From contig DIHL01000023.1 of the NCBI GenBank assembly GCA_002420145.1, positions 310,001-374,000 of the forward strand: DNA of 64,000 nt, in the 5' to 3' direction. The translations under genes were made by a program, and so were the position numbers. This document shows, one piece after another, positions 7,819 through 16,835 of the stretch (the stretch's first letter is position 1; each line of letters opens with the position of its first letter). The notes under the pieces were generated by a model. That model was given only the letters and a program-made list of their open reading frames with translations. It did no database searches and was not told the DNA's origin. The stretch comes from Bacteroidetes bacterium UBA5697 (GTDB lineage: Bacteria > Bacteroidota > Bacteroidia > B-17B0 > Aurantibacillaceae).

Positions 7819-9147
7819 ATGAAAAAAATAAGCATTATTATTCTATTTTGTTACTTCACTAATTCTTATTCGCAATCATGGTTTAGCACATATACTAAAG
7901 GTGCCATCATTTCCGATGTGTGTGATTACAATAATTCATATTTTGGCTTCGGAGGTATTGGTATTGGTAGTTCATACAGCAATTATATTCTTCGTGTTAA
8001 CTCTAATGGAGATACATTATTTACTAAGTCATTTAATGATGTCTCAGATTCATCACTAGGACATTTATATCGAGGTTTAGTAGATTATAATAAAGATTTG
8101 ATCATGGTTGGTTACACGTCATATGTATCATCAAGTAATAATCTTGAGTTAAAATTGATAAAGACAGATACGTTAGGAAACATTAAATGGATAAAAACGT
8201 TTGCTAACAGCCCCAATGGCGTTCATATTAGTTTGATACAAACTTTCGATTCTTGCTATGCTATATTTGGTAATTCAAATCAAAAAGGATTTATGTACAA
8301 AACAGACAAGAATGGTAATTTACTTATTAATAAGGATTATGGATATAATTACACATATATAAAATCAGTTGTTCAGAATTCAGATTCTGGCTTTACATTT
8401 TGTGGATTCGATAATATTAATTTTGGAGCTAACTTTAGATCATTCATTTGTAAAACAAAATCTAATGGCGATACACTTTGGACGAAATATTATTACGATT
8501 CTAATAAATATTTTTTTCACAGTTTGTCACATGAATCAAGTGGAGGATATTACGTTGGAGTTACAGATACATCAACATTATATATACTTAAACTTTCTTC
8601 ATTTGGGAGCGTAATTTGGAAATCGCCATTACATAAAAAGGGTTATATATATTCTATTGCAGAAGACTTTGATAATAATATTTTTTGCTCGGGGAATAAT
8701 CAAACCGCTTCAACAGATTCAGTCTATTTTGCAAAATTTACGCCTAATGGCTACAAAATTTTTGAAAAATCATGGGCATTGGGAGGAAGTGAAGCCTACA
8801 AAAGTATTCAGTGTTCTGATTCTGCATATGTAATTTGCGGAATTTATGCTGATAGTTCTTTAGTGATTAGACTAGATTCTACTAATGATTTGGTTACAAA
8901 AATTAAAATGTATAATTATAATGGAATTCAAATTTATCCAAATCCAACAAATTCAATTTTAAATATTATTGATAAACAAAATCAATTTAAGAACTCTAAT
9001 ATAGAAATTAGAAATTATTTGGGTCAAATTGTATATACTAGTTCTTTTATTTCACAAATTAATTTGGGTAACCTTTCTCAAGGGATTTATTTTTTAATTG
9101 TGCAGGATAGGAATAATAAGTTGATTAATAAAATTATTAAAGAATAA
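7819..9147 (+). CDS. Secreted repeat protein with type A T9SS C-terminal sorting domain
   Basis: The start is placed at the Met preceding KKISIIILFCYFTNSYSQ, a clear signal peptide; the frame is open 13 codons further upstream (ATG 7780). The body holds at least five repeats of about 45-60 residues with a G-D/N-x-(L/I)-W-x-K core (GDTLFTKSF, GNIKWIKTF, GDTLWTKYY, GSVIWKSP), suggesting a beta-propeller. The last about 75 residues are a Por-secretion type A domain (IYPNPTNSILNI, LGQIVY, LSQGIYFLIV, KIIKE). Such proteins cross the outer membrane by T9SS and are often surface-anchored. The ligand or activity is unknown. Confidence 0.82.
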   Translation: MKKISIIILFCYFTNSYSQSWFSTYTKGAIISDVCDYNNSYFGFGGIGIGSSYSNYILRVNSNGDTLFTKSFNDVSDSSLGHLYRGLVDYNKDLIMVGYTSYVSSSNNLELKLIKTDTLGNIKWIKTFANSPNGVHISLIQTFDSCYAIFGNSNQKGFMYKTDKNGNLLINKDYGYNYTYIKSVVQNSDSGFTFCGFDNINFGANFRSFICKTKSNGDTLWTKYYYDSNKYFFHSLSHESSGGYYVGVTDTSTLYILKLSSFGSVIWKSPLHKKGYIYSIAEDFDNNIFCSGNNQTASTDSVYFAKFTPNGYKIFEKSWALGGSEAYKSIQCSDSAYVICGIYADSSLVIRLDSTNDLVTKIKMYNYNGIQIYPNPTNSILNIIDKQNQFKNSNIEIRNYLGQIVYTSSFISQINLGNLSQGIYFLIVQDRNNKLINKIIKE

Positions 9148-9158
9148 ATTTATAATAT

Positions 9159-10103
9159 CTACTCTTCCATTCCAATATGAATTAAAGCATCGCCTTGATT
9201 AACCACCGGTTGATTATTAATTCCAATGATATAGCCATCTACAGTAGAAAATATTTTATGTTCAATGTTTCCAAAAGGATTGCATATCACACCCAATAAA
9301 TCATCTTTAGATACATAAGAGCCATTCATTTTATTCATATGAAATAATCCACTGCTATTCGCTCTTATCCAAGTGTCTTTCGTAATTTTTACAGCATGAT
9401 TTTTTGGAATATCAATATCAATCATATGATAGCTTTTCATTAAACGTAAGCAACCATTTACGCCTTCATTAATAGCTGAGTAATCAAAGCGCATACTTTC
9501 TCCACCTTCGTAAACTAAAATAGGTTTGTTTTTTTTAGCGGCTTCTTTTCTAAATGTTCCTTCTCGGTATTTACTATCAATAATTAATGGTGGAGAGAAT
9601 TTTTTTGCTAAGGCAATGTTTTCAGGAAATTCAAACACACATCTTATTTGTGGACTATTACTAATTTTTGCACCACCTGTATGAAAATCAACACCAAAAT
9701 CAATTAAGGGAACAATGTGTTTCATTAAGTCATAGGCTATTCTGCTTCCAAATGAACCATTTTTATTTCCTGGAAAACAACGATTTAAATCTCGGCCATC
9801 AGGTAAATCTCTACTTCCAAATAAAAAAGATACACTATTAATTACTGGAATCGCGATGATGTTTCCGCAATTTAAATTTTGAATTTCATCCCGAGTGATA
9901 ATTTTTCTGATGATTTCAATACCATTGGTTTCTTCGCCATGCATTCCTGCAGATAGCAAAAGAGTAGGTCCTTTATGTTTACTTCTAAAAACAAAAACTG
10001 GAATTTCAATATTAGTTTTTGTATGTAGCTCGTATGAGTTTAGAACAATTTGCTTGCTTTCGCCAGCTTTAATGATTTGAGAGTTGATGATGAAATCTTG
10101 CAT
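9159..10103 (-). CDS. Succinylglutamate desuccinylase/aspartoacylase family zinc hydrolase
   Basis: This 314-residue M14-like carboxypeptidase of the AstE/AspA family has zinc ligands His55 and Glu58 (SAGMHGEETNG) and His141 (GVDFHTGG). DGRDLNRCFPG is the substrate-binding Arg motif, and VYEGGE probably holds the catalytic glutamate. Family members cleave amide bonds of acyl amino acids or remove C-terminal residues. Its ATG overlaps the rimK stop by one base (TAATG), so it is translationally coupled to rimK. In that context it more likely trims or recycles glutamate-modified products than degrades arginine; this role is inference. Confidence 0.88.
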   Translation of the reverse strand: MQDFIINSQIIKAGESKQIVLNSYELHTKTNIEIPVFVFRSKHKGPTLLLSAGMHGEETNGIEIIRKIITRDEIQNLNCGNIIAIPVINSVSFLFGSRDLPDGRDLNRCFPGNKNGSFGSRIAYDLMKHIVPLIDFGVDFHTGGAKISNSPQIRCVFEFPENIALAKKFSPPLIIDSKYREGTFRKEAAKKNKPILVYEGGESMRFDYSAINEGVNGCLRLMKSYHMIDIDIPKNHAVKITKDTWIRANSSGLFHMNKMNGSYVSKDDLLGVICNPFGNIEHKIFSTVDGYIIGINNQPVVNQGDALIHIGMEE

Positions 10104-10999
10104 TATTGACCAGGTGTATTAAACTCATTACGTTCTACGTACTCAATAATTTTTCCAGCAATATCAACACCTGTAGCGCCTTCAATACCTTCTAATCCTG
10201 GTGATGAGTTTACCTCCATCACTAATGGCCCTCTATCGCTTTGTAATAAATCAACACCGGCAATACCTAAACCTAGTTTTTTACAAGCTTTAATAGCTGT
10301 TGAACGCTCTTCGGGTGTTAATTTAATTACGGTTGCTGTTCCGCCGCGATGTAAGTTGCTTCTAAATTCACCTTCTTTTGCTTGACGTTTCATAGCGCCT
10401 ACAATTTGTCCATCTACTACAAAAACTCTTAAATCAGCTCCTTTAGCTTCTTTAATATATTCTTGTACCAACATGTTTGCTTCTAATTTCAAGAATGCTT
10501 CAATAACCGATTTTGCTGCCTTTTGATTTTCGGCTAAAATAACTCCAATACCTTGCGTGCCTTCTAATAGTTTAACAACGCATGGCGCTCCGCCAATAGT
10601 TTCAATCACGCTATCAATATCTTTATCGTTTGGCGAACTTGCAAACGCTGTTTTAGGAATTCCTAAACCTGCACGAGCTAAAATTTGTAAGCTACGTAAT
10701 TTATCTCTTGAACGAACTAAGGCTTGTGATTCAACAGCTGTGAAAATTTTCATCATTTCAAATTGGCGAACAACAGCCGTTCCATAAAACGTTGCGCTAG
10801 CACCAATTCTAGGGATTACGGCATTTACATCCGTTACTTCTTTTCCATTGTAATAGATGTGTGGACGACCTTGTTCGATAACCAATACACATTTCATGTG
10901 ATCAAGAACTAATACCTCATGGCCTCTTTGCTCTGCCGCTTCTATTAAACGCTTTGTAGAGTAAAGATTTTTGTTGCGGGATAAAATTGCAATTTTCAT
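10103..10999 (-). CDS. rimK: RimK-family ATP-grasp ligase (ribosomal protein S6 glutamate ligase type)
   Basis: RimK adds glutamate residues to the C-terminus of ribosomal protein S6 and can make poly-glutamate. The 298-residue protein has a full RimK layout: N-terminal domain (MKIAILSRNKNLYSTKRL), an ATP-grasp fold with the nucleotide-binding Lys in PCVVKLLEGTQGIGV, and magnesium ligands in GIAGVDLLQ and VMEVNSSPGLEGIE. It is the middle gene of a minus-strand trio with a retropepsin-like protein upstream (90-bp gap) and an aspartoacylase-like hydrolase downstream (1-bp overlap). Confidence 0.93.
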   Translation of the reverse strand: MKIAILSRNKNLYSTKRLIEAAEQRGHEVLVLDHMKCVLVIEQGRPHIYYNGKEVTDVNAVIPRIGASATFYGTAVVRQFEMMKIFTAVESQALVRSRDKLRSLQILARAGLGIPKTAFASSPNDKDIDSVIETIGGAPCVVKLLEGTQGIGVILAENQKAAKSVIEAFLKLEANMLVQEYIKEAKGADLRVFVVDGQIVGAMKRQAKEGEFRSNLHRGGTATVIKLTPEERSTAIKACKKLGLGIAGVDLLQSDRGPLVMEVNSSPGLEGIEGATGVDIAGKIIEYVERNEFNTPGQ

Positions 11000-11089
11000 A
11001 TGTCTTAATGTTTTTTTTAATGGTCATATGGTATAGCCATGTTTAGTTATTTGTGTTTAAGGCAACAAGGCTATTTCATGTTTAATATT

Positions 11090-11530
11090 TTATTTTAACA
11101 AAGTATTTAAGCTTAAGCCATTCGTGTAAATTAAACTAACATCTATAATAAATTTACCTTTTAATAAACGTCTGCCAATAAGAACTGGGTAGCGCATATT
11201 TTCTCGGTCGCTTAACGAAATGGTTGTTTTTATTTTTTTTCTACCTATAGTAATTAAAGTTTTGATAATATAACGCTCTTCCATTTCGCCTCCAGAATTT
11301 TTTATTTTTTTTCGAGTAAATTCTTCAAAGCGATAAATTCTATCGTCTAATAATTGAAAAGTGAGAATTTGTTTATTGCCTTCTGTTTTTAAAACAATAT
11401 TGTTGCAATGAATAGCACAAGTGTAAGCCCCAGTATCAATTTTAGCTTCTACTTTATTAATTTCTAATAAAGGAAAACTAACAAATTCTCTTCGGCCAAT
11501 TAATTTTATTTTAGAGTTACTTTGGAGCAT
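11090..11530 (-). CDS. RimK-associated retropepsin-like protease (PF05618, RimB type)
   Basis: The 146-residue protein starts KIKLIGRREFVSFP and carries the aspartic-protease motif Asp32-Thr-Gly-Ala (AKIDTGAYTCAIH). PF05618 was first named putative ATP-dependent zinc protease but has a retropepsin-like fold. In pseudomonads the homologue RimB is encoded with rimK. Here it begins the same minus-strand cluster (rimB-like, rimK, aspartoacylase). It should act as a dimer because it contributes only one DTGA. The substrate is unproven. Confidence 0.85.
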   Translation of the reverse strand: MLQSNSKIKLIGRREFVSFPLLEINKVEAKIDTGAYTCAIHCNNIVLKTEGNKQILTFQLLDDRIYRFEEFTRKKIKNSGGEMEERYIIKTLITIGRKKIKTTISLSDRENMRYPVLIGRRLLKGKFIIDVSLIYTNGLSLNTLLK

Positions 11531-11590
11531 ATAATACTACTCCAAATTAATTCATTTTATCGGGAAACAAAAATTATTTTAGATTAAAAA

Positions 11591-14536
11591 TTACTCTAAA
11601 AAGTAGATGTCGTTAAATGGGGAATTTATTGGGGAACCCATATTAACAGGCGCCGACCAACTTTGAGTGGTTTCGTTCCATTCACTCTTAAAAATATCAT
11701 AACCACCCATGTTTTCATAGGCTTTTGAAGAGAAATAGAGCGTTTTACCGTCTTTAGATAAGGAAGGAAATTCCTCGTCTAATGGACTATTTATTGCTGT
11801 AATGTTTAGTGGAGTTGGAGACCATTTGCCGTTTCCTAATTTTTTTAATTGGTAAATGTCTTTTCCATTTGAATCATTTTCGCCATAACTCGAATAAAGA
11901 ACGGTGTTTTTGTCTGGTGATAAATATAGTAGAGATTTAAATTCTTTCTTTTTATCAATAGAAGATCTCATGTCATCTGTAATAACCAGTACTTTTCCAC
12001 CAGATTCGATTTGTGTTAAAGAATTTTGAATAGCATTTTGATCAACATGCTTTTTGCCATACACTTCAAGCACTACAGGATTATTAACTAATTTAATTCC
12101 ATGTTGACAGTATAAAATTTCTTGTTCTATTTTTAAACTTTTTATGTCTTCGGACTTGCATAAAGCCATATATTTTTTATAATAATTGATAGCTGTATTA
12201 AATCTATAGCTTTGTTGATTGGCTTTAGCTAGGTAATAATACACTTCTACAGGAACATCTTTCAATCCTAAGCAAGCCTCTAAAGCAATGATGCAATTTG
12301 TTTTGTCTTTTTTAGTTTTAAACAAGCTTACTCCATATCTATATTCATCTATGGGTTCTAAATCAATATACAATTCTACATTTTGATAAACCAATGCCGC
12401 TTCTTGATATATTTCTTGGTTATATAAATTCTCTGCTAACGCTAAATCTTCTTTATCTTTTGCAGCTTCTTCAGCACTGCGTTTTGGTTTTTTTATTTTA
12501 ACTACTTTTTTTGTTTCTGATTCTGTTGTTTTAGCGTTTGGTTTTGCAGCAACTATATCAAATGAAATTTTTGCCGCTTCAGACTCAGTAAAATAATTAT
12601 TAATTTTTGCTGATTTTTGAGTCCCTAAGGTTTGAAGTTTGATGATTTGCTTTAATTCGAAATCACCTTTTTTATCTGGCACTTCAAATGAGCTTGTTAT
12701 TTCGGAATAGCCTTCGGATTCAATAGATACATCATATTTTATGCCGGATACTAATATCATTAAATATTGACCAGTAGTTGGATTGGTTTTATAAACACCT
12801 GCAATTTCGCCAGTGTTTGAATTATAAACAGTAATGTAAGCATCTCTTTTTGGAATAGAATCCATTGTACTAAAACTGCCTTTGATAATTGAGTTTGTTA
12901 AAGGATGTTGAGGTAGTTTTATTTGAATGTATTCGTAATTATTATTTTTTCTATTGCTACAATATGATGCTGTTTGATTGCTTTCATCTGGTATAAATAA
13001 AATATCATCGTAAGTAGAGTTGATAGGATATCCCATATTCACTGGTCTTGACCAAGGAGATAAACTATCTTTACGTGTGCATTTAAACATATCATATCCT
13101 CCCATACTATTATGCCCTTTTGACGAGAAGTATAATGTATTTCCATCTTTTGTGAGGTAAGGATAATTTTCATCATAAGACGTATTAATCTCTGGACCTA
13201 ATATTTGACTAGAACTTAATGTTCCATTTGGCAAGGTGTTATTTTTATATAAATCTGTGTGCTTTTGTTCTTTTTCGCCATAACTAGGGTGGTAATATTC
13301 ACGTGAGTTATTGTTACACATTAATAAATTTTTATCTTTTTTCTTATCGACAGAAGAGCTAAAAAAATCAGTTTTTACTTTTACTCTTTCATTAATTAAA
13401 TCAGGGTTGTAGTTGGCGAGAATATTATCTGATTGAATCTGTGATCTTTTTACAATCTCAATATTAACTTGGTCGTTCATTAAATTAATGCCATTCATAC
13501 AATTTTTAATTAGCTGAGGGCCATTTTGTGTTTCAAAATCATAAGGTTTTATGCGGCCTCTGTATTGTTCAAATGCTTTTATCGCATCTTGAAACAAGTA
13601 GGACAAATGATATGCTTTTCCTAAATAAAAATATACATCAACGGGAACTTCCTTAACACTTGATGCTATTAATAACGAATTAATAGCCTTAGCTTTATTC
13701 TTATCTAAACTTAGTAAACAAACGCCATAATAATAATTCATGAATGGATCCGCAGGATCATTTTTCAGTAAACTACTATATAATTCTAATGCTTTTTCGT
13801 AGTCGTTATTTTTAAAGGCAGCAAGCGCCTGTTCGGGCTTTTTCTTTTCTTCTTCTAATTGTTTTTTTACAAGCTCGTCAATATTTAAAGATTCTTTATT
13901 TTTATCCAGTTGTCTGGCAATCTCATCATTATTTAATACATTATCATTATTAATTTTTGTTGTATCAATAATTGTTCTTAAATAAAATACTTTTTCATTT
14001 TCATCAGCAAAAAAGCTATGAATCATTAATACGGGTTTATTTTTTTCGTTTAATTTAATTTTTAAATCTTGCTGACAAATTTCATAATCAATTTTCATTG
14101 GAATCTCCACAATTTCTTGCGTCGTGCCGTAACCAGACACTTCTACTTTAAAAAGATATTTTACATTAGGGGCTAATATCAATAGGTAATTTCCTGTATA
14201 AGAGTTAGAATTATAAACGCCAACTAAGTCGTTAGTAGAAACATTGTAAACACTAATTTTTGCTTTCTTTTCGTTAGGGCTACCAATCACTTCCATATGC
14301 CCTCTAATCACAATTAATGCAGGAGTTAGAGAACTAGGTGTCATTTTAAAAACATCTAATTTGTCATCATCACTTAATCTATCAGAAATTAAATAAATGA
14401 ATTTTCTTTTTTTAGCAACGTTGATGTCTTCTTTTGGAATTGATATTGCGCTATCTTTTTGTTGGGCAACTAAAATTGTATTAACGAATGTTAATGCAAT
14501 AATAAATATGAGTTTAAAAAAAAGAGATTTTATCAT
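11591..14536 (-). CDS. Tandemly duplicated CarboxypepD_reg-TPR-PD40 envelope protein
   Basis: A signal peptide (residues 1-24, ending TILVAQ) precedes two copies of one module. Copy A has a carboxypeptidase-regulatory-like beta-sandwich (about 70-150), TPR-like helices (230-345) and WD40-like PD40 strands (450-525). Copy B repeats the order at 545-635, 695-820 and 910-981. Matching pairs include TKDGNTLYFSSKG/SKDGKTLYFSSKA and MGGYDMFK/MGGYDIFK, about 465 residues apart. The C-terminal OmpA peptidoglycan-binding domain often seen in such proteins is absent. It is likely periplasmic or on the inner face of the outer membrane. Related proteins occur with T9SS and gliding components, but no specific role can be assigned. 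Confidence 0.8.
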   Translation of the reverse strand: MIKSLFFKLIFIIALTFVNTILVAQQKDSAISIPKEDINVAKKRKFIYLISDRLSDDDKLDVFKMTPSSLTPALIVIRGHMEVIGSPNEKKAKISVYNVSTNDLVGVYNSNSYTGNYLLILAPNVKYLFKVEVSGYGTTQEIVEIPMKIDYEICQQDLKIKLNEKNKPVLMIHSFFADENEKVFYLRTIIDTTKINNDNVLNNDEIARQLDKNKESLNIDELVKKQLEEEKKKPEQALAAFKNNDYEKALELYSSLLKNDPADPFMNYYYGVCLLSLDKNKAKAINSLLIASSVKEVPVDVYFYLGKAYHLSYLFQDAIKAFEQYRGRIKPYDFETQNGPQLIKNCMNGINLMNDQVNIEIVKRSQIQSDNILANYNPDLINERVKVKTDFFSSSVDKKKDKNLLMCNNNSREYYHPSYGEKEQKHTDLYKNNTLPNGTLSSSQILGPEINTSYDENYPYLTKDGNTLYFSSKGHNSMGGYDMFKCTRKDSLSPWSRPVNMGYPINSTYDDILFIPDESNQTASYCSNRKNNNYEYIQIKLPQHPLTNSIIKGSFSTMDSIPKRDAYITVYNSNTGEIAGVYKTNPTTGQYLMILVSGIKYDVSIESEGYSEITSSFEVPDKKGDFELKQIIKLQTLGTQKSAKINNYFTESEAAKISFDIVAAKPNAKTTESETKKVVKIKKPKRSAEEAAKDKEDLALAENLYNQEIYQEAALVYQNVELYIDLEPIDEYRYGVSLFKTKKDKTNCIIALEACLGLKDVPVEVYYYLAKANQQSYRFNTAINYYKKYMALCKSEDIKSLKIEQEILYCQHGIKLVNNPVVLEVYGKKHVDQNAIQNSLTQIESGGKVLVITDDMRSSIDKKKEFKSLLYLSPDKNTVLYSSYGENDSNGKDIYQLKKLGNGKWSPTPLNITAINSPLDEEFPSLSKDGKTLYFSSKAYENMGGYDIFKSEWNETTQSWSAPVNMGSPINSPFNDIYFLE

Positions 14537-14603
14537 AAGATTAGTTACCTAAAGTATAAATAATCTGTAATAAAAAAAATAAAAGTAATGAGTAATAAAT
14601 GGT

Positions 14604-15686
14604 TTAAAGAAAGCGATTTGGGCTAACTTCCTCGTCAATTTTGTAGTTATTCTGTATAGAGTTCACTAATTTTTTTGCAAAGTAAGGAGCAATCATAACA
14701 GCCTTAGTCCCTAAACCATTAAATGTAAAGATGTTTTTATATACAGGATGGCTACCAACAACAGGTCTTCTATCAATTACAGAAGGTCTTACACCTGCAT
14801 CATGAGAAATTATTTCGTATGGGGTAGTGATGACTGCATTAATTTTTGAAATCAATTCTTGTTTGGCTTTTTCTGTTGGTAAATCATTTAATTCATTCCA
14901 TTCGTAGGTGGCGCCTACTTTAAATAAATCATCACCAATTGGCATAATAAAAAAGCCTTTATTAAAAATATCTTTTTCTAATTGTATGTATTTGCTCTTT
15001 ATAGTTAAAGTTTCTCCCTTTGCAGGCTTCATTGGAATCCAATTGAAATAAGAATTGTTAGAAATTAGATAGCCTTCACAAAATACAATCTTAGAAGCCG
15101 AAGCATCTTTATATTTCACATTAGTTGAAGAAACATCTAATTGGTTATAATCAAATTCCTCTTCTAAATATGTTTGATTCTTCTTTACATATTCTTTCGT
15201 ATAATCTAAGAATTTAGCAACATCTAAATTGCCAGCATGTAATACTTTTGAAAATGATTTCACTTGATAGTGTTCGTCAAGCTGAAAATTCTCGTAGGTG
15301 TTTGGATCTAAAAAAATATTTCTAGATTCGTTATCATTAGATTTTTTAATCCATAGATTTTTTTCTTGTTCTTCAGTAAAAGGCTTAATAATTTCTCGTT
15401 TGCGAATAAGAGAAGTATTAAACTCCTTTTCCCAGTATTCGTAAAAATTAATCAGTTCGGGCACTAACTCATCAGCCATCCAGCTTTTGGTTAAGCGTTT
15501 AAAAACTATTGGATTCCAAATCCCTCCTGCAACTTTTGAACTAGAAGATAAGTTTGGTTGATTTATCACACATACAGAATATCCAGCCTTAATAAGTGAT
15601 AAAGATATTACCGACCCAGCAATGCCTTGCCCTACGATAATAAAATCTGTAGTTGAATTATTTAGTTTTGACTGGGGTGCGACCAT
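14604..15686 (-). CDS. FAD-dependent oxidoreductase (DAO/glycine-oxidase-like)
   Basis: The N-terminal dinucleotide-binding motif FIIVGQGIAGSVIS (GxGxxG), followed by VCVINQ, marks an FAD Rossmann fold. GGIWNPIVFKRLTKSW and the C-terminal DAGVRPSVIDRRPVVGSHP with FNGLGTKAVMIAP match the DAO superfamily that oxidises amino acids or amines. The substrate is unknown. The only Met before the FAD motif gives a start that lies inside the end of the upstream barrel gene, so the genes overlap by 29 bp (15658-15686) in different frames, probably with coupled translation. Confidence 0.83.
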   Translation of the reverse strand: MVAPQSKLNNSTTDFIIVGQGIAGSVISLSLIKAGYSVCVINQPNLSSSSKVAGGIWNPIVFKRLTKSWMADELVPELINFYEYWEKEFNTSLIRKREIIKPFTEEQEKNLWIKKSNDNESRNIFLDPNTYENFQLDEHYQVKSFSKVLHAGNLDVAKFLDYTKEYVKKNQTYLEEEFDYNQLDVSSTNVKYKDASASKIVFCEGYLISNNSYFNWIPMKPAKGETLTIKSKYIQLEKDIFNKGFFIMPIGDDLFKVGATYEWNELNDLPTEKAKQELISKINAVITTPYEIISHDAGVRPSVIDRRPVVGSHPVYKNIFTFNGLGTKAVMIAPYFAKKLVNSIQNNYKIDEEVSPNRFL

Positions 15687-16260
15687 ATTTTATGCCTCGA
15701 TAGGCTCCCGAAAAATAAGCAATTAACCTTACACCATACACCATTTGAACTCGATTATAATCACAAAAAATTTGCCCACCAAGTCCAATATCATATTTAA
15801 TTTTATAAATAGTTTCTATGCAAACATGGGCACCTAGTTCATTATAAACCGTTCCTAAATTATGAGTTGCAGAGTCACTTAACGGCCTTCTAAAATAGGA
15901 AGTTGACGGTCCGATAAAAGCAGATAAATTATATTTTTCAGTTTCTTTTCTTAAACCGTAACATAAATGAAAACTGTAATTATTGGATAACGTAAAATCG
16001 GCTCCACTCATATAGCCACCAATTCTAAAGTAATGTTGTTTTATAAAAAAACTAAAATCTGCACCTAAATTTTTTTCGTCTTTTGGCCATTTAGTGTTAT
16101 AACTTGGCCCAGCACCAAAGGATAGCCAGCTGTTATGAACTCTGTAGCGTTTGCCATCATAAAAAACTTCTTCCTTTTTATTAAATGAAGTTGAATCCGA
16201 CTGAGCAAAGAAAGAATCTACAGAAAAAATACAAAATATTAATATGAATACATTTCTCAA
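15658..16260 (-). CDS. Predicted outer-membrane beta-barrel protein
   Basis: A 200-residue protein with a signal peptide (VFILIFCIFSVDSFFAQ) and amphipathic strands rich in Gly, Tyr and Phe (SWLSFGAGPSY, FRIGGYMSGADF, NLSAFIGPSTSYF, YGVRLIAYFSGAY). It resembles small Bacteroidota barrel proteins without a named function. Its 3' end overlaps the start of the FAD oxidoreductase gene by 29 bp. The final residues (GRTPVKTK) do not form a classical C-terminal barrel strand. Confidence 0.7.
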   Translation of the reverse strand: MRNVFILIFCIFSVDSFFAQSDSTSFNKKEEVFYDGKRYRVHNSWLSFGAGPSYNTKWPKDEKNLGADFSFFIKQHYFRIGGYMSGADFTLSNNYSFHLCYGLRKETEKYNLSAFIGPSTSYFRRPLSDSATHNLGTVYNELGAHVCIETIYKIKYDIGLGGQIFCDYNRVQMVYGVRLIAYFSGAYRGIKYGRTPVKTK

Positions 16261-16334
16261 CTATGCGAAGATATAAAAAACAATTTAACTTTTTTAATTA
16301 GAATTTCTATTTCAGAAACACTACCTTTAATATA

Positions 16335-16832
16335 TTGAAAACGAATTTAAACATATTAAATTGTTTTGTTCTTAGCTTTTTTTTGATATCCTGTTCCAAT
16401 ATAAATGTAGAATCTGAAAAAGCTGATGCGAAAAACCCTCCTCTAAAATGGATTAAGGGAAACTATAAACTAAAATCAGATTACGGAAATTATTTTGAGA
16501 ATTGGAAAATGATTGACAGTGTTACTTACTCTGGCTTTGGTTATTTTTTAGACAATGAAAATAATGATACCCTGTTTAGACAAAGCATGAAGTTGCAAAA
16601 GGGATTAGATGCAATCTTTATGTATTTCAATGTCAAAAACCAAAATGACAATAAGGATGTAGAGTTTAGATTAACAAAACAAGAGGGAAGAATATTTACT
16701 TTTGAAAATCCTTTCAGAGATTACCCATCAATAGTTACTTATAAAATTCTTTCTGATACATCCGTCAATGTAGTGATGAACGGGTTTAAAAATGGTGTAG
16801 AGAAAAAAGAGGATTTTATTATTACTAAATAA
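16335..16832 (+). CDS. Lipoprotein with DUF6265-like domain
   Basis: A TTG start precedes a signal peptide with a lipobox (FFLISCSN, Cys at residue 20). The mature part follows the DUF6265 pattern: W-I-x-G-N-Y, then E-N-W-K-M-I-D and S-G-x-G-Y early on, later FTFENPFRDYP and NGVEKKEDF near the end. The family is a small beta-barrel of unknown function. The start codon follows TACCTTTA (16322-16329), a one-mismatch promoter box, by 5 nt, the same spacing seen at other genes here. It converges with the HU-CCDC81/SPOR gene 3 bp downstream. Confidence 0.75.
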   Translation: MKTNLNILNCFVLSFFLISCSNINVESEKADAKNPPLKWIKGNYKLKSDYGNYFENWKMIDSVTYSGFGYFLDNENNDTLFRQSMKLQKGLDAIFMYFNVKNQNDNKDVEFRLTKQEGRIFTFENPFRDYPSIVTYKILSDTSVNVVMNGFKNGVEKKEDFIITK

Positions 16833-16835
16833 AAA

